DNA of 64,000 bases. Origin: Butyrivibrio fibrisolvens (GTDB taxonomy: Bacteria > Bacillota > Clostridia > Lachnospirales > Lachnospiraceae). Positions 17,686 to 26,551 of this stretch are shown here, piece by piece. Position 1 is the first letter of the stretch, and the number at the start of each line of letters is the position of its first letter. A program made the translations under genes and the position numbers. Location: NCBI RefSeq assembly GCF_023206215.1, contig NZ_CP065800.1, forward strand, positions 2,728,001-2,792,000, given 5' to 3'. Below the pieces are notes generated by a model, which searched no databases, was not told the origin of the DNA, and saw only the letters and a list, made by a program, of their open reading frames with translations.

Positions 17686-19596
17686 ATGAAAAGAAAAATA
17701 GTTGCACTGTTTATGACATGTACACTAGGAGCTACGCTTCTTACAGGATGTGGTGATATAGCTTCTGCATTTTCTTCGGATGATAAGGAAGAAGATGTTG
17801 ATGAGGATGCAGATGATGAGTCAGATAAAAAAGATTCGGATAAGGATGCAAAAGATGGTAAAACTGATGATTCATCATCAAAAGCTTCTGATGAAAAAGA
17901 AGATGATTCAAAGGATAATGACAACTCTGACGCTGAAGGCTTAAAGGTACCTGAGTCTGAAGAGGAGCTTTTTGCATTCATGGAGGGAGAATGGGATTTT
18001 GTAAATCCGGTTACGTTGGAAGATTATGCTCATATGGAGATTGATGATAAGGGCTCTTTTGTCTATGGGTATACGGGGAGTAAAGAAAGCTGTACTGGGG
18101 AGTTTGTGGCTAATCATTTATATGTAGAAGAGGATGTGCCGCTGACGTTTACGGTGAATGTATCAGGGCTTGATGGGATGACATTTGAATATAGTGGCTA
18201 TGTGGTAGAAGACGAGGATTCGTCTGATGGCAAGATCTATTATGGAAGCTGTGATGGCGAAGACTATATTTATATGGAGGAAACAGGGAACGGCGATACA
18301 TTTGCGGGTAGCGTGCTGTTCCAGGTTCCAGGTACAGTAGATGGATCTTTTCATATGGGGGCCAATTCTTATATCATGCACAGAAAAAGCGATGCGGATA
18401 CAGAGGCAGAGATTAAAGACGGCGAGTTCTATGCATGGGTATGGAAGGCTGATGATAAGGGACTTTGGGCTCAGGAGATGAAGCCGCTTACGTGGGATGA
18501 TGAGAATGAGTATACATGTAATCGATATACAGCGGCTGCATTTATGCCAGAGGAAATGGGATCTGCTTATTATGAGTATTCAAAAGATATAGACAAAAAG
18601 CTTCTCTTAAACGGTCGGAGACTTGATATGGAAAATCCAAGATATATGTGCCTTCTTAAGGTTTCATCTGATGGTGTTATCGAGGATATTCAGGAAGTTG
18701 ATGACGCTTTCTACGGAATGTATGATCTTGGCGATCTTGATCCGGAAGTATCTTTTGAAGGAGAGACATTTACTTATAATGGTATTGATATAGATGTCTC
18801 AGATCTTGGCGGAGGCATGAAGATCAATAATTTATACAGCGCTTATGGCAAAATAATAATAGAGTGCTATATATCACATCATGAGAATTCATATCTTGTT
18901 TTCGACAAATTCAGGGGTGAAATAGGTCAGGAATATTTTAATGGAAATAACCTCATATGGATTGGCGACGACTTTACAACTGCTATATATTCAGATGGAA
19001 ATGAAATAAGAGACCTGTGCGGGGATCTTATGTACTACATCGATTGTGAAGAGATCGAAAGTCTTGAATTTACAGATGATGGCAAGAGTGTAAAGTGTAC
19101 ATATGTTATATGGGATGATAAAAAACAAGATGAAGAGACCAAGGAAGAAACTTTTGAACTGCCTGAAAGACGTGACGGCGCTATGAATGCATACAGCGAT
19201 TATATGGATTCAGGAAGGGCAAGTGACTATAGAAGATTTATGGAATATGCTCCTGATGATGCAAAGTTCTTTATATTAACAGATCCGCAGATTTGGACTG
19301 GTGATATGTTTTATGTTATGGGGGCACTTGACAAAAGTGCTGTTAATAAGGTGATGATCGTTGCTCTGTCAGATAATACTTATTTTGAAATAAAAGATGC
19401 TGATGGGGATATCGTAGCATATGACTATTTAGACAAAGGCAGAGGCAGGGCATATCTTATGACAGTATCTGAAGGAATGCCGCTTTATACAGTTTATGTT
19501 ACGACTTATGATGATAATTTCAAAGAAGTTGTATCAACGTGGGACGTAACCATGATCAGCGGCGAAACATATCAGCACTGCTTGTTTGTAGAGTGA
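17686..19596 (+). CDS. Large acidic lipoprotein, function unknown
   Basis: A 636-residue lipoprotein: MKRKIVALFMTCTLGA followed by lipobox LTGC, then about 60 residues almost wholly Asp/Ser/Lys/Glu (a surface spacer), then a globular part with repeated beta strands. Residues about 90-220 resemble a lipocalin-like or 'cell surface' beta domain (EGEWDFVNPVTLEDYAHMEI). The C-terminal 130 residues begin MNAYSDYMDSGRASDYRRFM and form a separate domain. I do not recognise a named family. It starts 30 bp after the previous lipoprotein's stop, behind GAGGAGG, so the two are likely co-transcribed. Confidence 0.65.
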   Translation: MKRKIVALFMTCTLGATLLTGCGDIASAFSSDDKEEDVDEDADDESDKKDSDKDAKDGKTDDSSSKASDEKEDDSKDNDNSDAEGLKVPESEEELFAFMEGEWDFVNPVTLEDYAHMEIDDKGSFVYGYTGSKESCTGEFVANHLYVEEDVPLTFTVNVSGLDGMTFEYSGYVVEDEDSSDGKIYYGSCDGEDYIYMEETGNGDTFAGSVLFQVPGTVDGSFHMGANSYIMHRKSDADTEAEIKDGEFYAWVWKADDKGLWAQEMKPLTWDDENEYTCNRYTAAAFMPEEMGSAYYEYSKDIDKKLLLNGRRLDMENPRYMCLLKVSSDGVIEDIQEVDDAFYGMYDLGDLDPEVSFEGETFTYNGIDIDVSDLGGGMKINNLYSAYGKIIIECYISHHENSYLVFDKFRGEIGQEYFNGNNLIWIGDDFTTAIYSDGNEIRDLCGDLMYYIDCEEIESLEFTDDGKSVKCTYVIWDDKKQDEETKEETFELPERRDGAMNAYSDYMDSGRASDYRRFMEYAPDDAKFFILTDPQIWTGDMFYVMGALDKSAVNKVMIVALSDNTYFEIKDADGDIVAYDYLDKGRGRAYLMTVSEGMPLYTVYVTTYDDNFKEVVSTWDVTMISGETYQHCLFVE

Positions 19597-19604
19597 GCTG
19601 GCAT

Positions 19605-19859
19605 AAAGTGTCGTGATAGGACGGAAGATGCCGCTGATATAATCCTCGGGCTACCTTGCCATTCGTCGTAGGGGCTGTGGCAGTTCGCACTGAAGCGTTT
19701 ATTTAGGTAATAGTTTTTGTTGCACAAGACCGGCAAGCGAATGGATGCTTGCATACAAATTCATTTGCCGGTCGTAAGAACATGGAGCACTAAGTGCGGA
19801 ATGTTCGTGTGCGAAATCGAGTAGGAGTCAGCCTACTCGATTAATGAAGGGGTAATGAG
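19605..19859 (+). ncRNA. Structured leader region upstream of the discoidin-type lipoprotein
   Basis: This spacer is visibly more GC-rich than its surroundings and has two clear stem-loops. The first pairs GACCGGCAA..AATG (19728-19743) with CATTTGCCGGTC (19762-19773). The second is a perfect 11-bp stem, AATCGAGTAGG (19815-19825) and CCTACTCGATT (19832-19842), with loop AGTCAG. The second ends four bases before the ribosome site GAAGGGG (19846-19852), so it could gate translation. No T-run follows either stem, so these are not simple terminators. It matches no riboswitch class I know; a dispersed repeat is another possibility. Confidence 0.4.
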
Positions 19860-21980
19860 ATGAAGAAAAAAAGTGAATTGATGAAAATGGTAGCAATAAT
19901 TTCCTTCACGTCACTTGTGACTAATGCAGTTGCGTGTGGGAGTTCACTTAGTTTAAGCGAGACTTCTAACGAGGAATCGTCCGGAACGGAAGGTGAGGAT
20001 AGCAGTCAGGATGGTAAAAGCGGAGCTGCCGGACAGCAGAAGAATAATAGTAAAAATAAGACTTCTGATTCAGATAGTAAAGATGAAGTATCAATAGAAG
20101 AGATCACAGAAAAGTTTATAGAAGAAGTGGCTTCAAGCGCGGAGAGTGATGAGGAGGAAGTCAGGTACTATCTTGTAGATGATTTTGATGATGACGGCGC
20201 GTATGAAGGTTTTATGTTTGTAGGCAGCGAAGCAGATCCTGATTGGGGATCTTGTGATGGTACGGTGTGGTTTGTTAATGAATCTGGATGTGAGAAGATT
20301 CATGATGAGTTTAGCTTTTTAGTTGGTGAGAACGAGAATATTTTTTCCATACTTCAGGAAGAGGATAGAAATTTCGTTGTCTTCAGGGATCTGTATGCAA
20401 CAGCAGATGTATCAAATATTTATTATGTGGATGGTGAGAAGTGCATAGAATCAAGAGTATCGTATCTTGGATCATCTTATGTTGGCAAGGAAAAGGGTGA
20501 TCTTAATATAACGGTCAGTGCATATGACATGTACTGCGATTTTGAGGGCGATGCAGAAGAAGGTACATGGACCGGACATACCTGGAAGCCGTATTACTTT
20601 TATTACAGTAGTGAGACAGGTGACTTTGAAGAGTACGGAGCGGTTGAGATCAGTGAAGATGAGCTTTCAAAACTGATTGAGAATGACCCTATTATAGAAA
20701 TCAAGGAAGAAGGATATGCCATTGACCAGATCATCAAGAGAGATAATGGGATAATCAATATCAATTATCACATGGAAACTGAAGGATCAGGAAGAAATTA
20801 TGAATATAAAAATGCAACGTATGATCTAAATACAGGACTGTACGTTAACGTCTGGGGTGATAGCGAAGCGGGAGTGTTTGATTCTGACTACGGCGGTATC
20901 TATTATCTGCAGCTTCTTGATAGTGATGATAAGGATTCAGAATCTGCATCAAGTGGTGATGCCCATACTTATGAAGAGAAGATATATGAGCTTAGATCTT
21001 CTGAACCTGTGATTCCTGATAACGAAGATATTCTTAAGGAAATGGCAGAGTGCGTTACGTTTTCCTGTATTCTTGATTACGAAGGCATAACCTTTGCTGA
21101 TATGGACAATAGTGATAAGGTATCTCTTCGCTACCACATTGTGGATTATGTAACCTGGGATCAGAAGGGTATCTATGAAGATGTCTGCGAGACTGTTAAT
21201 GACAAAACGGCAATTCCTTTGGATATTGCATTGGATATATTCAAAGATTTCTATGGTGAAGATAACTTTACTCCAGGCGAACATGAGGATGTAGACGATG
21301 AGTATTATTATCCTCTTTATGCTGATGGAGAAGCCTGGGAACTTGTTGAGCATATGCAGTTTTTTGAAGATGATGACTATATCCTTTACACAGGCCCCGG
21401 ATTTTATGAAAGTAATGGAGGCGATGAAGCTTTTGTAGGCTATGCGGATATTCTTTTTGCCAAGAATAAGGACAGCAGATTTGGCGTGACGGTTGTATTT
21501 GGATGGTATCGCGAAGATACTATAGATGTTTCTTCTGTAGAGGCGTCTTCGATACTTTCTTCGCAAGGCGGCAATGATTATTCCGCTGATAACCTTATCG
21601 ACGGCGACTATACAACAATTTGGGCTGAAGGCGCAAAGGGTACAGGCGTAGGCGAGACTATTACAATCCATTTGGAAAAAGAGCAGCTCGTATACGGCGT
21701 ACTTATCTGCAACGGATATACTGCAAGCTACGAGCAGTACAATAATAACGGACGTCTGACTCAGGTAAGCGTTGATTTTGGCGGTGGAAACGTGGTTAAA
21801 GGTGACGTAGATGGCTATGGCTATGAGGGATTTAGCTCAGATAATCTTGCTGATAGTAACAGGACCAAGATCGAGCTTGATGAGCCTGTTATGACAGATA
21901 CGATAGTTGTTACGATCACAGGTGCAGAGAAAGGTGCCAAGTACGATGATACCTGCGTTAGCGAACTGCTGGTTTATTGA
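19860..21980 (+). CDS. Lipoprotein with C-terminal discoidin/NADase-type glycan-binding domain
   Basis: A 706-residue protein with an N-terminal signal ending at a lipobox-like AVAC near residue 26, then an acidic linker. Residues about 100-360 (YYLVDDFDDDGAYEGFMFVG .. RDNGIININYHME) are clearly paralogous to the lipoprotein at 47376. The last 150 residues match the discoidin-like domain often found as NADase-type glycan-binding domain: SSILSSQGGNDYSADNLIDG, DYTTIWAEG, GVLICNGYTAS, DTIVVTITG. It probably holds a surface glycan or cell-wall ligand. Its ribosome site follows a perfect 11-bp hairpin. Confidence 0.72.
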   Translation: MKKKSELMKMVAIISFTSLVTNAVACGSSLSLSETSNEESSGTEGEDSSQDGKSGAAGQQKNNSKNKTSDSDSKDEVSIEEITEKFIEEVASSAESDEEEVRYYLVDDFDDDGAYEGFMFVGSEADPDWGSCDGTVWFVNESGCEKIHDEFSFLVGENENIFSILQEEDRNFVVFRDLYATADVSNIYYVDGEKCIESRVSYLGSSYVGKEKGDLNITVSAYDMYCDFEGDAEEGTWTGHTWKPYYFYYSSETGDFEEYGAVEISEDELSKLIENDPIIEIKEEGYAIDQIIKRDNGIININYHMETEGSGRNYEYKNATYDLNTGLYVNVWGDSEAGVFDSDYGGIYYLQLLDSDDKDSESASSGDAHTYEEKIYELRSSEPVIPDNEDILKEMAECVTFSCILDYEGITFADMDNSDKVSLRYHIVDYVTWDQKGIYEDVCETVNDKTAIPLDIALDIFKDFYGEDNFTPGEHEDVDDEYYYPLYADGEAWELVEHMQFFEDDDYILYTGPGFYESNGGDEAFVGYADILFAKNKDSRFGVTVVFGWYREDTIDVSSVEASSILSSQGGNDYSADNLIDGDYTTIWAEGAKGTGVGETITIHLEKEQLVYGVLICNGYTASYEQYNNNGRLTQVSVDFGGGNVVKGDVDGYGYEGFSSDNLADSNRTKIELDEPVMTDTIVVTITGAEKGAKYDDTCVSELLVY

Positions 21981-22023
21981 GTTTAGTTTAAGAAAAGTTA
22001 GATACATTGTAACATTTGATAAA

Positions 22024-22064
22024 ACCAAAAAGCTCTCACCAGAAGTTACATCTGATGAGAGCTT
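22024..22064 (-). terminator. Terminator of the flavin oxidoreductase gene
   Basis: On the minus strand AAGCTCTCATCA pairs with TGGTGAGAGCTT and is followed by TTTTTGGTTTT. The same stem lies after the plus-strand lipoprotein stop, but the U-run is only on the minus side. Confidence 0.65.
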
Positions 22065-22087
22065 ATATATATTAAAAAAGGGAGGTT

Positions 22088-22144
22088 ATGAAAAAAATTT
22101 CAGCTATATACAAAGCTGTAGTAGTGGTTATTTTGGGGGATTAG
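22088..22144 (+). pseudogene. 18-codon open frame resembling a truncated signal peptide
   Basis: Directly behind a perfect ribosome site (GGGAGG, 22080-22085) there is ATG and a hydrophobic 18-residue peptide, MKKISAIYKAVVVVILGD, then TAG. It overlaps the end of the opposite-strand oxidoreductase gene. It looks like the start of a lipoprotein or secreted protein whose remainder has been lost, consistent with the row of lipoprotein genes upstream. A functional micropeptide cannot be excluded. Confidence 0.3.
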
Positions 22145-24132
22145 ATGTGGTTAGCAACTTCGAATGCATCCCAGATACCATACATGATGTTGGATACCTG
22201 CTTAGCATCGCCAAGAAGATAGATCTCGTCTACATCATTCTTGTACTGGTTGTAGAGTGTATTCTCGCTTGCATAACCTACGCAAAGTACTACGCTGTCA
22301 GCTTCAAGCTCTTTAGTTCCTTCGCCTACAGATGCCTTTAATACGCCGTCCTTGTATTCTGTAACTTTAGCACCTGTAACAACGTCGATTCCGTTGAATG
22401 GAATGAGTTTTTCAAGCATTTCCTTATTAGCTGAGCAGAGAGGTCCGTTAACTGCCATGAGCTTATCAAGAGCTTCTACGATAGTTACCTTTTTGCCCTT
22501 CTGAGCAAGGTCAAGTGCAAGTTCGCATCCTACAAGACCGCCGCCGACTACAACTACCTTGTCTCCGGCATCTTTCTTGCCAAGAAGTACCTGCTCTGCA
22601 GAGTAAACCTTGTCATCATCGCCAAGTGAGAACATCTTAGGACGAGAACCTGTAGCAAGGATAACAGCATCATACTGACTATCAAGGATCTCCTTCTCAG
22701 TAGCCTTAGTATTCATATGAACTTCTACATTAAGGCGTACCATTTCATCTTCGTACCACTTAGCAAGTGCGATATCGTCTTCCTTGAATGCTGGAGCACC
22801 GCCAGGGATGAGGTTGCCGCCAAGTCTGTCTGATGCTTCATAAAGGACAGGCTCATGACCTCTTTCTGCAAGTACGCGTGCAGCTTCACAACCTGCAACA
22901 CCGCCGCCTACTACGAGGACTTTTTTCTTCTTAACAACAGGGTTGTACTTGTTAAGTCTCTCTTTGCCTGCCTGAGGGTTAACTGCGCAGTTGATGAGAG
23001 AGTAAGTCTGGATACGACCCATGCATCCTTCCTGACAGCTGATACATGGACGGATCTGTGAGAGGTTACCTCTGCGGATCTTGTTTACAATATCAGGATC
23101 AGCAAGTGTAGGACGACCAAGGGAGATCATGTCGCAGATATTCTTGTTAAGACAGTCAATCGCTGTATCAGGGTTATCTACACGACCTGCCATGATAACA
23201 GGGATGTTTACATTCTCCTTAGTGATACGTGCAAATTCCTTGTAAGGAGCCTTCTCCATGTACATCGGAGGGTGATTCCACCACCATGCATCGTATGTTC
23301 CTGCGTCTACGTCAAGAGCGTCATAGCCGAACTTCTCAAGAAGCTTTGCTGCCTCGATACCTTCTTCGATATCACGGCCTTTTTCTTCGAATTCTTCGCC
23401 CGGAAGAGCACCTTCACGGAAGTCCTTGACCATGCTCTTAAGTGAGAATCTCATTGCAACAGGGAAGTCCCAGCCACAAGTCTTAGCGATCTCTTCACGG
23501 ATCTCTTTAGCAAATCTGAGTCTGTTCTCAAGTGATCCGCCGTATTCATCTTCTCTGTGATTGAAGAAGGAGATAGCAAACTGGTCGATAAGGTATCCTT
23601 CGTGTACAGCGTGGATCTCAACGCCGTCGAAACCTGCACGCTTAGCATTGTAAGCACCCTTACCAAAGCTCTCTACGATTCCGTGGATCTCTTCTACAGT
23701 AAGTGGACGGCAAGTCTTGTCAAGCCATCTGTGTGGGATAGCAGAAGCAGATACAGGAGGGAACTCTCCAAGGTTTGTAGGTATAGTAACACGTCCGAAT
23801 CCACCGCTCATCTGCAGGAATATCTTAGAACCGTAAGCGTGTACACGCTCTGTCATCTCACGGCTTGTTCTTACGAACTGAACCGGATTGTAAGTTGAGT
23901 TAGGTGTATTAGGGAAAGAAGGCTTCTCAACCTCAGTGTCTGAGAATGTTACACCTGTGATGATAAGACCGATACCGCCCTTGGCACGTCTTGTGTAGTA
24001 ATCAATACCTCTGTCATTCCAGCCGCCTTCGCAGTCGCCAAGACCAAGTGGTCCCATGGGTGCCATAGCGTAGCGGTTCTTGATTTCGAGCTTACCGATC
24101 TTGATAGGCTCAAAAAGTCCCTGATACTTCAT
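22141..24132 (-). CDS. NADH:flavin oxidoreductase with Fe-S cluster (enoate / 2,4-dienoyl-CoA reductase type)
   Basis: A 663-residue multidomain enzyme. Residues 1-350 are an Old-Yellow-Enzyme FMN barrel (FEPIKIGKLEIKNRYAMAPMG, GFDGVEIHAVHEGYLIDQF, IMAGRVDNP). A [4Fe-4S] motif CISCQEGC plus a Cys twelve residues on (CAVNP) follows. The C-terminal half has two dinucleotide folds (VLVVGGGVAGCEAARVLAERG; VVVVGGGLVGCELALDLA). This is the plan of 2,4-dienoyl-CoA reductase, enoate reductases and bile-acid BaiCD/BaiH enzymes, which reduce alpha,beta-unsaturated bonds in the cytoplasm. The substrate cannot be told from the sequence. AGGAGG precedes ATG 24132. Confidence 0.9.
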   Translation of the reverse strand: MKYQGLFEPIKIGKLEIKNRYAMAPMGPLGLGDCEGGWNDRGIDYYTRRAKGGIGLIITGVTFSDTEVEKPSFPNTPNSTYNPVQFVRTSREMTERVHAYGSKIFLQMSGGFGRVTIPTNLGEFPPVSASAIPHRWLDKTCRPLTVEEIHGIVESFGKGAYNAKRAGFDGVEIHAVHEGYLIDQFAISFFNHREDEYGGSLENRLRFAKEIREEIAKTCGWDFPVAMRFSLKSMVKDFREGALPGEEFEEKGRDIEEGIEAAKLLEKFGYDALDVDAGTYDAWWWNHPPMYMEKAPYKEFARITKENVNIPVIMAGRVDNPDTAIDCLNKNICDMISLGRPTLADPDIVNKIRRGNLSQIRPCISCQEGCMGRIQTYSLINCAVNPQAGKERLNKYNPVVKKKKVLVVGGGVAGCEAARVLAERGHEPVLYEASDRLGGNLIPGGAPAFKEDDIALAKWYEDEMVRLNVEVHMNTKATEKEILDSQYDAVILATGSRPKMFSLGDDDKVYSAEQVLLGKKDAGDKVVVVGGGLVGCELALDLAQKGKKVTIVEALDKLMAVNGPLCSANKEMLEKLIPFNGIDVVTGAKVTEYKDGVLKASVGEGTKELEADSVVLCVGYASENTLYNQYKNDVDEIYLLGDAKQVSNIMYGIWDAFEVANHI

Positions 24133-24490
24133 TAAATTGTCCTCCTACCTGTTTATTATTTGTATATAATGGTAAAAAAATATCGAAACATGCGTATGTA
24201 GCATGCTTCATAAGCCGGGCGAAAAAGATTAACTTGCCTTTGTTAAACTTTTATCATATGCATTAATTTTATATTATTCACGTGCTATGAGCCATCAACA
24301 AAAGGTTGATAGAGATAAACAAAACATTTCGGTTATTGACTCATATAGCTAAAAAGTGCTAGGATTAAGTGAAAATAATATTGTAGTAGGGCTGGCATTG
24401 CTGGCCACGGTTAGGAAATCCATAATCCATCTCGGGTCATGGATTATTTTTTTGCTCAAAAAGATAATATGTTGGAAAGGATATAAAACA
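24133..24490. other. Divergent intergenic region with leader of the MATE gene
   Basis: 358 bp between the divergent oxidoreductase and MATE genes. It holds an inverted repeat ATCAAC/GTTGAT around AAAAG (24295-24311) and a terminator-like hairpin at 24422-24453, listed separately. The segment before that hairpin (about 24385-24420, with GGGCTGGCATTGCTGGCC) is relatively GC-rich and could fold. I recognise no known riboswitch consensus. Confidence 0.35.
24422..24453 (+). terminator. Terminator-like hairpin (possible attenuator) before the MATE gene
   Basis: A perfect 9-bp stem, ATAATCCAT (24422-24430) and ATGGATTAT (24439-24447), followed directly by seven T. It lies 38 bp before the MATE start codon, between the probable promoter and the ribosome site, so it could stop transcription unless a leader RNA or ribosome prevents its folding. 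Confidence 0.65.
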
Positions 24491-25819
24491 ATGCAAAACG
24501 AATTATTTGAAAAAACATCGATTCCCAAGGCTTATATGAAGATGGCGCTGCCTGTTGTTATGGGTATGGTAGTTACTCTTATTTATAATCTTGTGGATAC
24601 TTATTTTATCGCGCTGACAGGTAATACGGATCTTATTGCAGGAGTATCTTTGTGCGCACCTTTATTTACGCTGCTTCTGGCAATAGGAGATATATTTGGA
24701 ATTGGCGGAAGCTCTGTGATCTCAAGAGTTCTTGGATCACATGACAGAGATGGAGCAAGGAGTAAGAGTACATTTTGTATATATACTTCTATTATCACAG
24801 GTATTATTTTTACTATACTTATGCTGGTATTTAAAAAGCAGGTAGTTATGCTCCTTGGAGCTACTGATAATACTTATGATTATGCGCAGCAGTACTATAC
24901 ATGGCTTATTCTTGCTTCAACTTTTGTCATCTTTTCACTGGTTCCTTCTAACCTTTTAAGAGCAGAAGGTAAGGCTATGGAATCGATGGTAGGATCTGTT
25001 GTTGGAACTGTTGTTAATATAATCCTTGATCCTATCTTCATCTTTGGACTTGGACTTGGCGCTGCTGGTGCGGCTATGGCAACTGCTATAGGTTATGTTG
25101 TCACCTCAGTATTTTTTGTCATAATCATTGTCCAAAAGAGTGATGTGCTCTCTATAGATCCGAAAGGCCTTAGCTTTGACGCGCAGACATTCTCTGGAGT
25201 TCTGGCTATAGGACTTCCTTCAAGTATTACGAATCTGATGCAGACAGTTGGTATTACCCTCACCAATAGATACCTGCAACCTTACGGCGATGACAATATC
25301 GCCATTATGGGTATTGTCCTTAAGATCGTTAACATTGCTGTACTTGTTATCGTGGGTCTTGCTTTTGGCGGTCAGCCTCTTATCGGATACTGCTATGGAG
25401 CAAAGCTTAAGGACAGGCTTAAGAAGATCATGGGATTTGGAATGGCTCTTACAGGTGGAACAGGACTTGCAGCACTTTTTCTTCTGTCTCTTTTTTCAAA
25501 AGTCATACTTGGAAGATTTCTGACTGACCCTGATATGATAGATATGGGTGCGAGGATGCTTATATTCCAGCTTCTTGGTATGCCGCTCATGGGGATATGT
25601 CTTATTGTTATCTGTACATTTCAGGCAACAGGTAAGGCGGCAGGTGCGTTTATCTTATCATCCTGCAGACAGGGGATAGCTTTTTGGCCTGCACTTATAA
25701 TTCTATCTATGACTGCAGGACTTAACGGTGTTATTGCAGCGCAGGTTACTGCTGATATAATCACTACAGTTGTTGCCTTTTTGCTGTTTAGAGTCTTTCT
25801 TTGGAAAGAAATAGTGTGA
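24491..25819 (+). CDS. MATE-family multidrug/cation efflux protein
   Basis: A 442-residue membrane protein with about 12 helices in two homologous halves, the MATE arrangement: MALPVVMGMVVTLIYNLVDTYFIALTG at the start, VPSNLLRAEGKAMESM in the first half, and IGLPSSITNLMQTVG opening the second. It would export cationic compounds in exchange for Na+ or H+. The start is ATG 24491, with GAAAGGA at 24475-24481; a longer frame to 24356 would pass through the terminator hairpin and is unlikely to be translated. Confidence 0.9.
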   Translation: MQNELFEKTSIPKAYMKMALPVVMGMVVTLIYNLVDTYFIALTGNTDLIAGVSLCAPLFTLLLAIGDIFGIGGSSVISRVLGSHDRDGARSKSTFCIYTSIITGIIFTILMLVFKKQVVMLLGATDNTYDYAQQYYTWLILASTFVIFSLVPSNLLRAEGKAMESMVGSVVGTVVNIILDPIFIFGLGLGAAGAAMATAIGYVVTSVFFVIIIVQKSDVLSIDPKGLSFDAQTFSGVLAIGLPSSITNLMQTVGITLTNRYLQPYGDDNIAIMGIVLKIVNIAVLVIVGLAFGGQPLIGYCYGAKLKDRLKKIMGFGMALTGGTGLAALFLLSLFSKVILGRFLTDPDMIDMGARMLIFQLLGMPLMGICLIVICTFQATGKAAGAFILSSCRQGIAFWPALIILSMTAGLNGVIAAQVTADIITTVVAFLLFRVFLWKEIV

Positions 25820-25835
25820 GTAACAGAAATATATA

Positions 25836-25876
25836 ATGAGGCAGGTGTCAAAAGTTCCTTTTGACCCTTACGTCAT
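25836..25876. repeat. Dispersed 41-bp palindromic repeat, copy 1
   Basis: An imperfect inverted repeat with the left arm ATGAGGCAGGTGTCAAAAG, centre TTC and right arm CTTTTGACCCTTACGTCAT. The same element occurs at 26395, 51240, 54845 and 57533. It sits between the MATE gene and its terminator. Confidence 0.75.
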
Positions 25877-25935
25877 ACAATGCAAGACCTGTAAAGTGAT
25901 TTTGGCCTATGGTTTTATTTCGTAAGCAAAGTTTA

Positions 25936-25972
25936 AAAATCCGACTCCTTAGTGGATGTCGGATTTTTTTAT
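25936..25972 (+). terminator. Intrinsic terminator after the MATE gene
   Basis: A perfect 10-bp stem AAAATCCGAC (25936-25945) and GTCGGATTTT (25958-25967) with extra T residues and ATTTA. Confidence 0.85.
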
Positions 25973-26086
25973 TTATTAAGTTATTAAAAATATATTTTTT
26001 TCCAAATGCATTAGTTATAATGATACATGAGAATAATGAGATTTATGTAAATGATTATAACTATCAATAGAAAGGAAATAACACTT

Positions 26087-26389
26087 ATGGTAAAGCATGT
26101 GATCTTGTGGACATTAAAGGATGAGCTTTCTGATTCTGAGAAGGCTGATATCAAAAAGAATATCAAGGAAGGTCTTGAGGGACTAAAGGGTAAAGTTCCG
26201 GGGATTGTGGAGATCAAGGTTAATATAGAAGGTCTTCCTTCTTCTAATGCTGATCTGATGCTTGATTCAACTTTTGAAAGCGAAGATGCGCTTAAAAATT
26301 ATGCGACTCATCCTGAACATGTGGCTGTAGCTGATACTAAGGTGAGGCCTTATACCAAGCTTAGAAGCTGTCTGGATTATATAGTATAA
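26087..26389 (+). CDS. Dabb-family (stress-responsive A/B barrel) protein
   Basis: A 100-residue protein of the dimeric alpha/beta-barrel Dabb family: MVKHVILWTLKDE at the N-terminus with the conserved His and Trp/Phe, the middle GKVPGIVEIKVNIEG, and the end DALKNYATHPEHVAVADTKVRPYTKLRSCLDY. These small proteins are found in stress responses and as ligand-binding or cyclase-like enzymes; the exact role here is unknown. ATG 26087 is chosen because AAAGGAA (26071-26077) precedes it and the family's N-terminus starts there. Confidence 0.9.
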   Translation: MVKHVILWTLKDELSDSEKADIKKNIKEGLEGLKGKVPGIVEIKVNIEGLPSSNADLMLDSTFESEDALKNYATHPEHVAVADTKVRPYTKLRSCLDYIV

Positions 26390-26394
26390 TAAGT

Positions 26395-26435
26395 GGTTTT
26401 TAGGTGTCAAAAGGAACTTTTTACACTTACCTCAT
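26395..26435. repeat. Dispersed palindromic repeat, copy 2
   Basis: GTTTTTAGGTGTCAAAAG, centre GAA, then CTTTTTACACTTACCTCAT. The centre is inverted relative to copy 1. Located directly after the Dabb gene. Confidence 0.7.
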
Positions 26436-26551
26436 ATTATAAGCTATTATTCTGAATGCCATTATCTTTGGGAGATGAGGAGTACAGAATGATGAGTCAT
26501 ATCGTAAAATAAGAACATAATAAGATCTCTATGAGACAGGAGGACTAGAAG

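Noticed and set aside
20949..21671. 240-codon minus-strand frame opposite the discoidin-type lipoprotein
   Set aside because: Shadow frame; the plus strand has clear paralogy and domain motifs.
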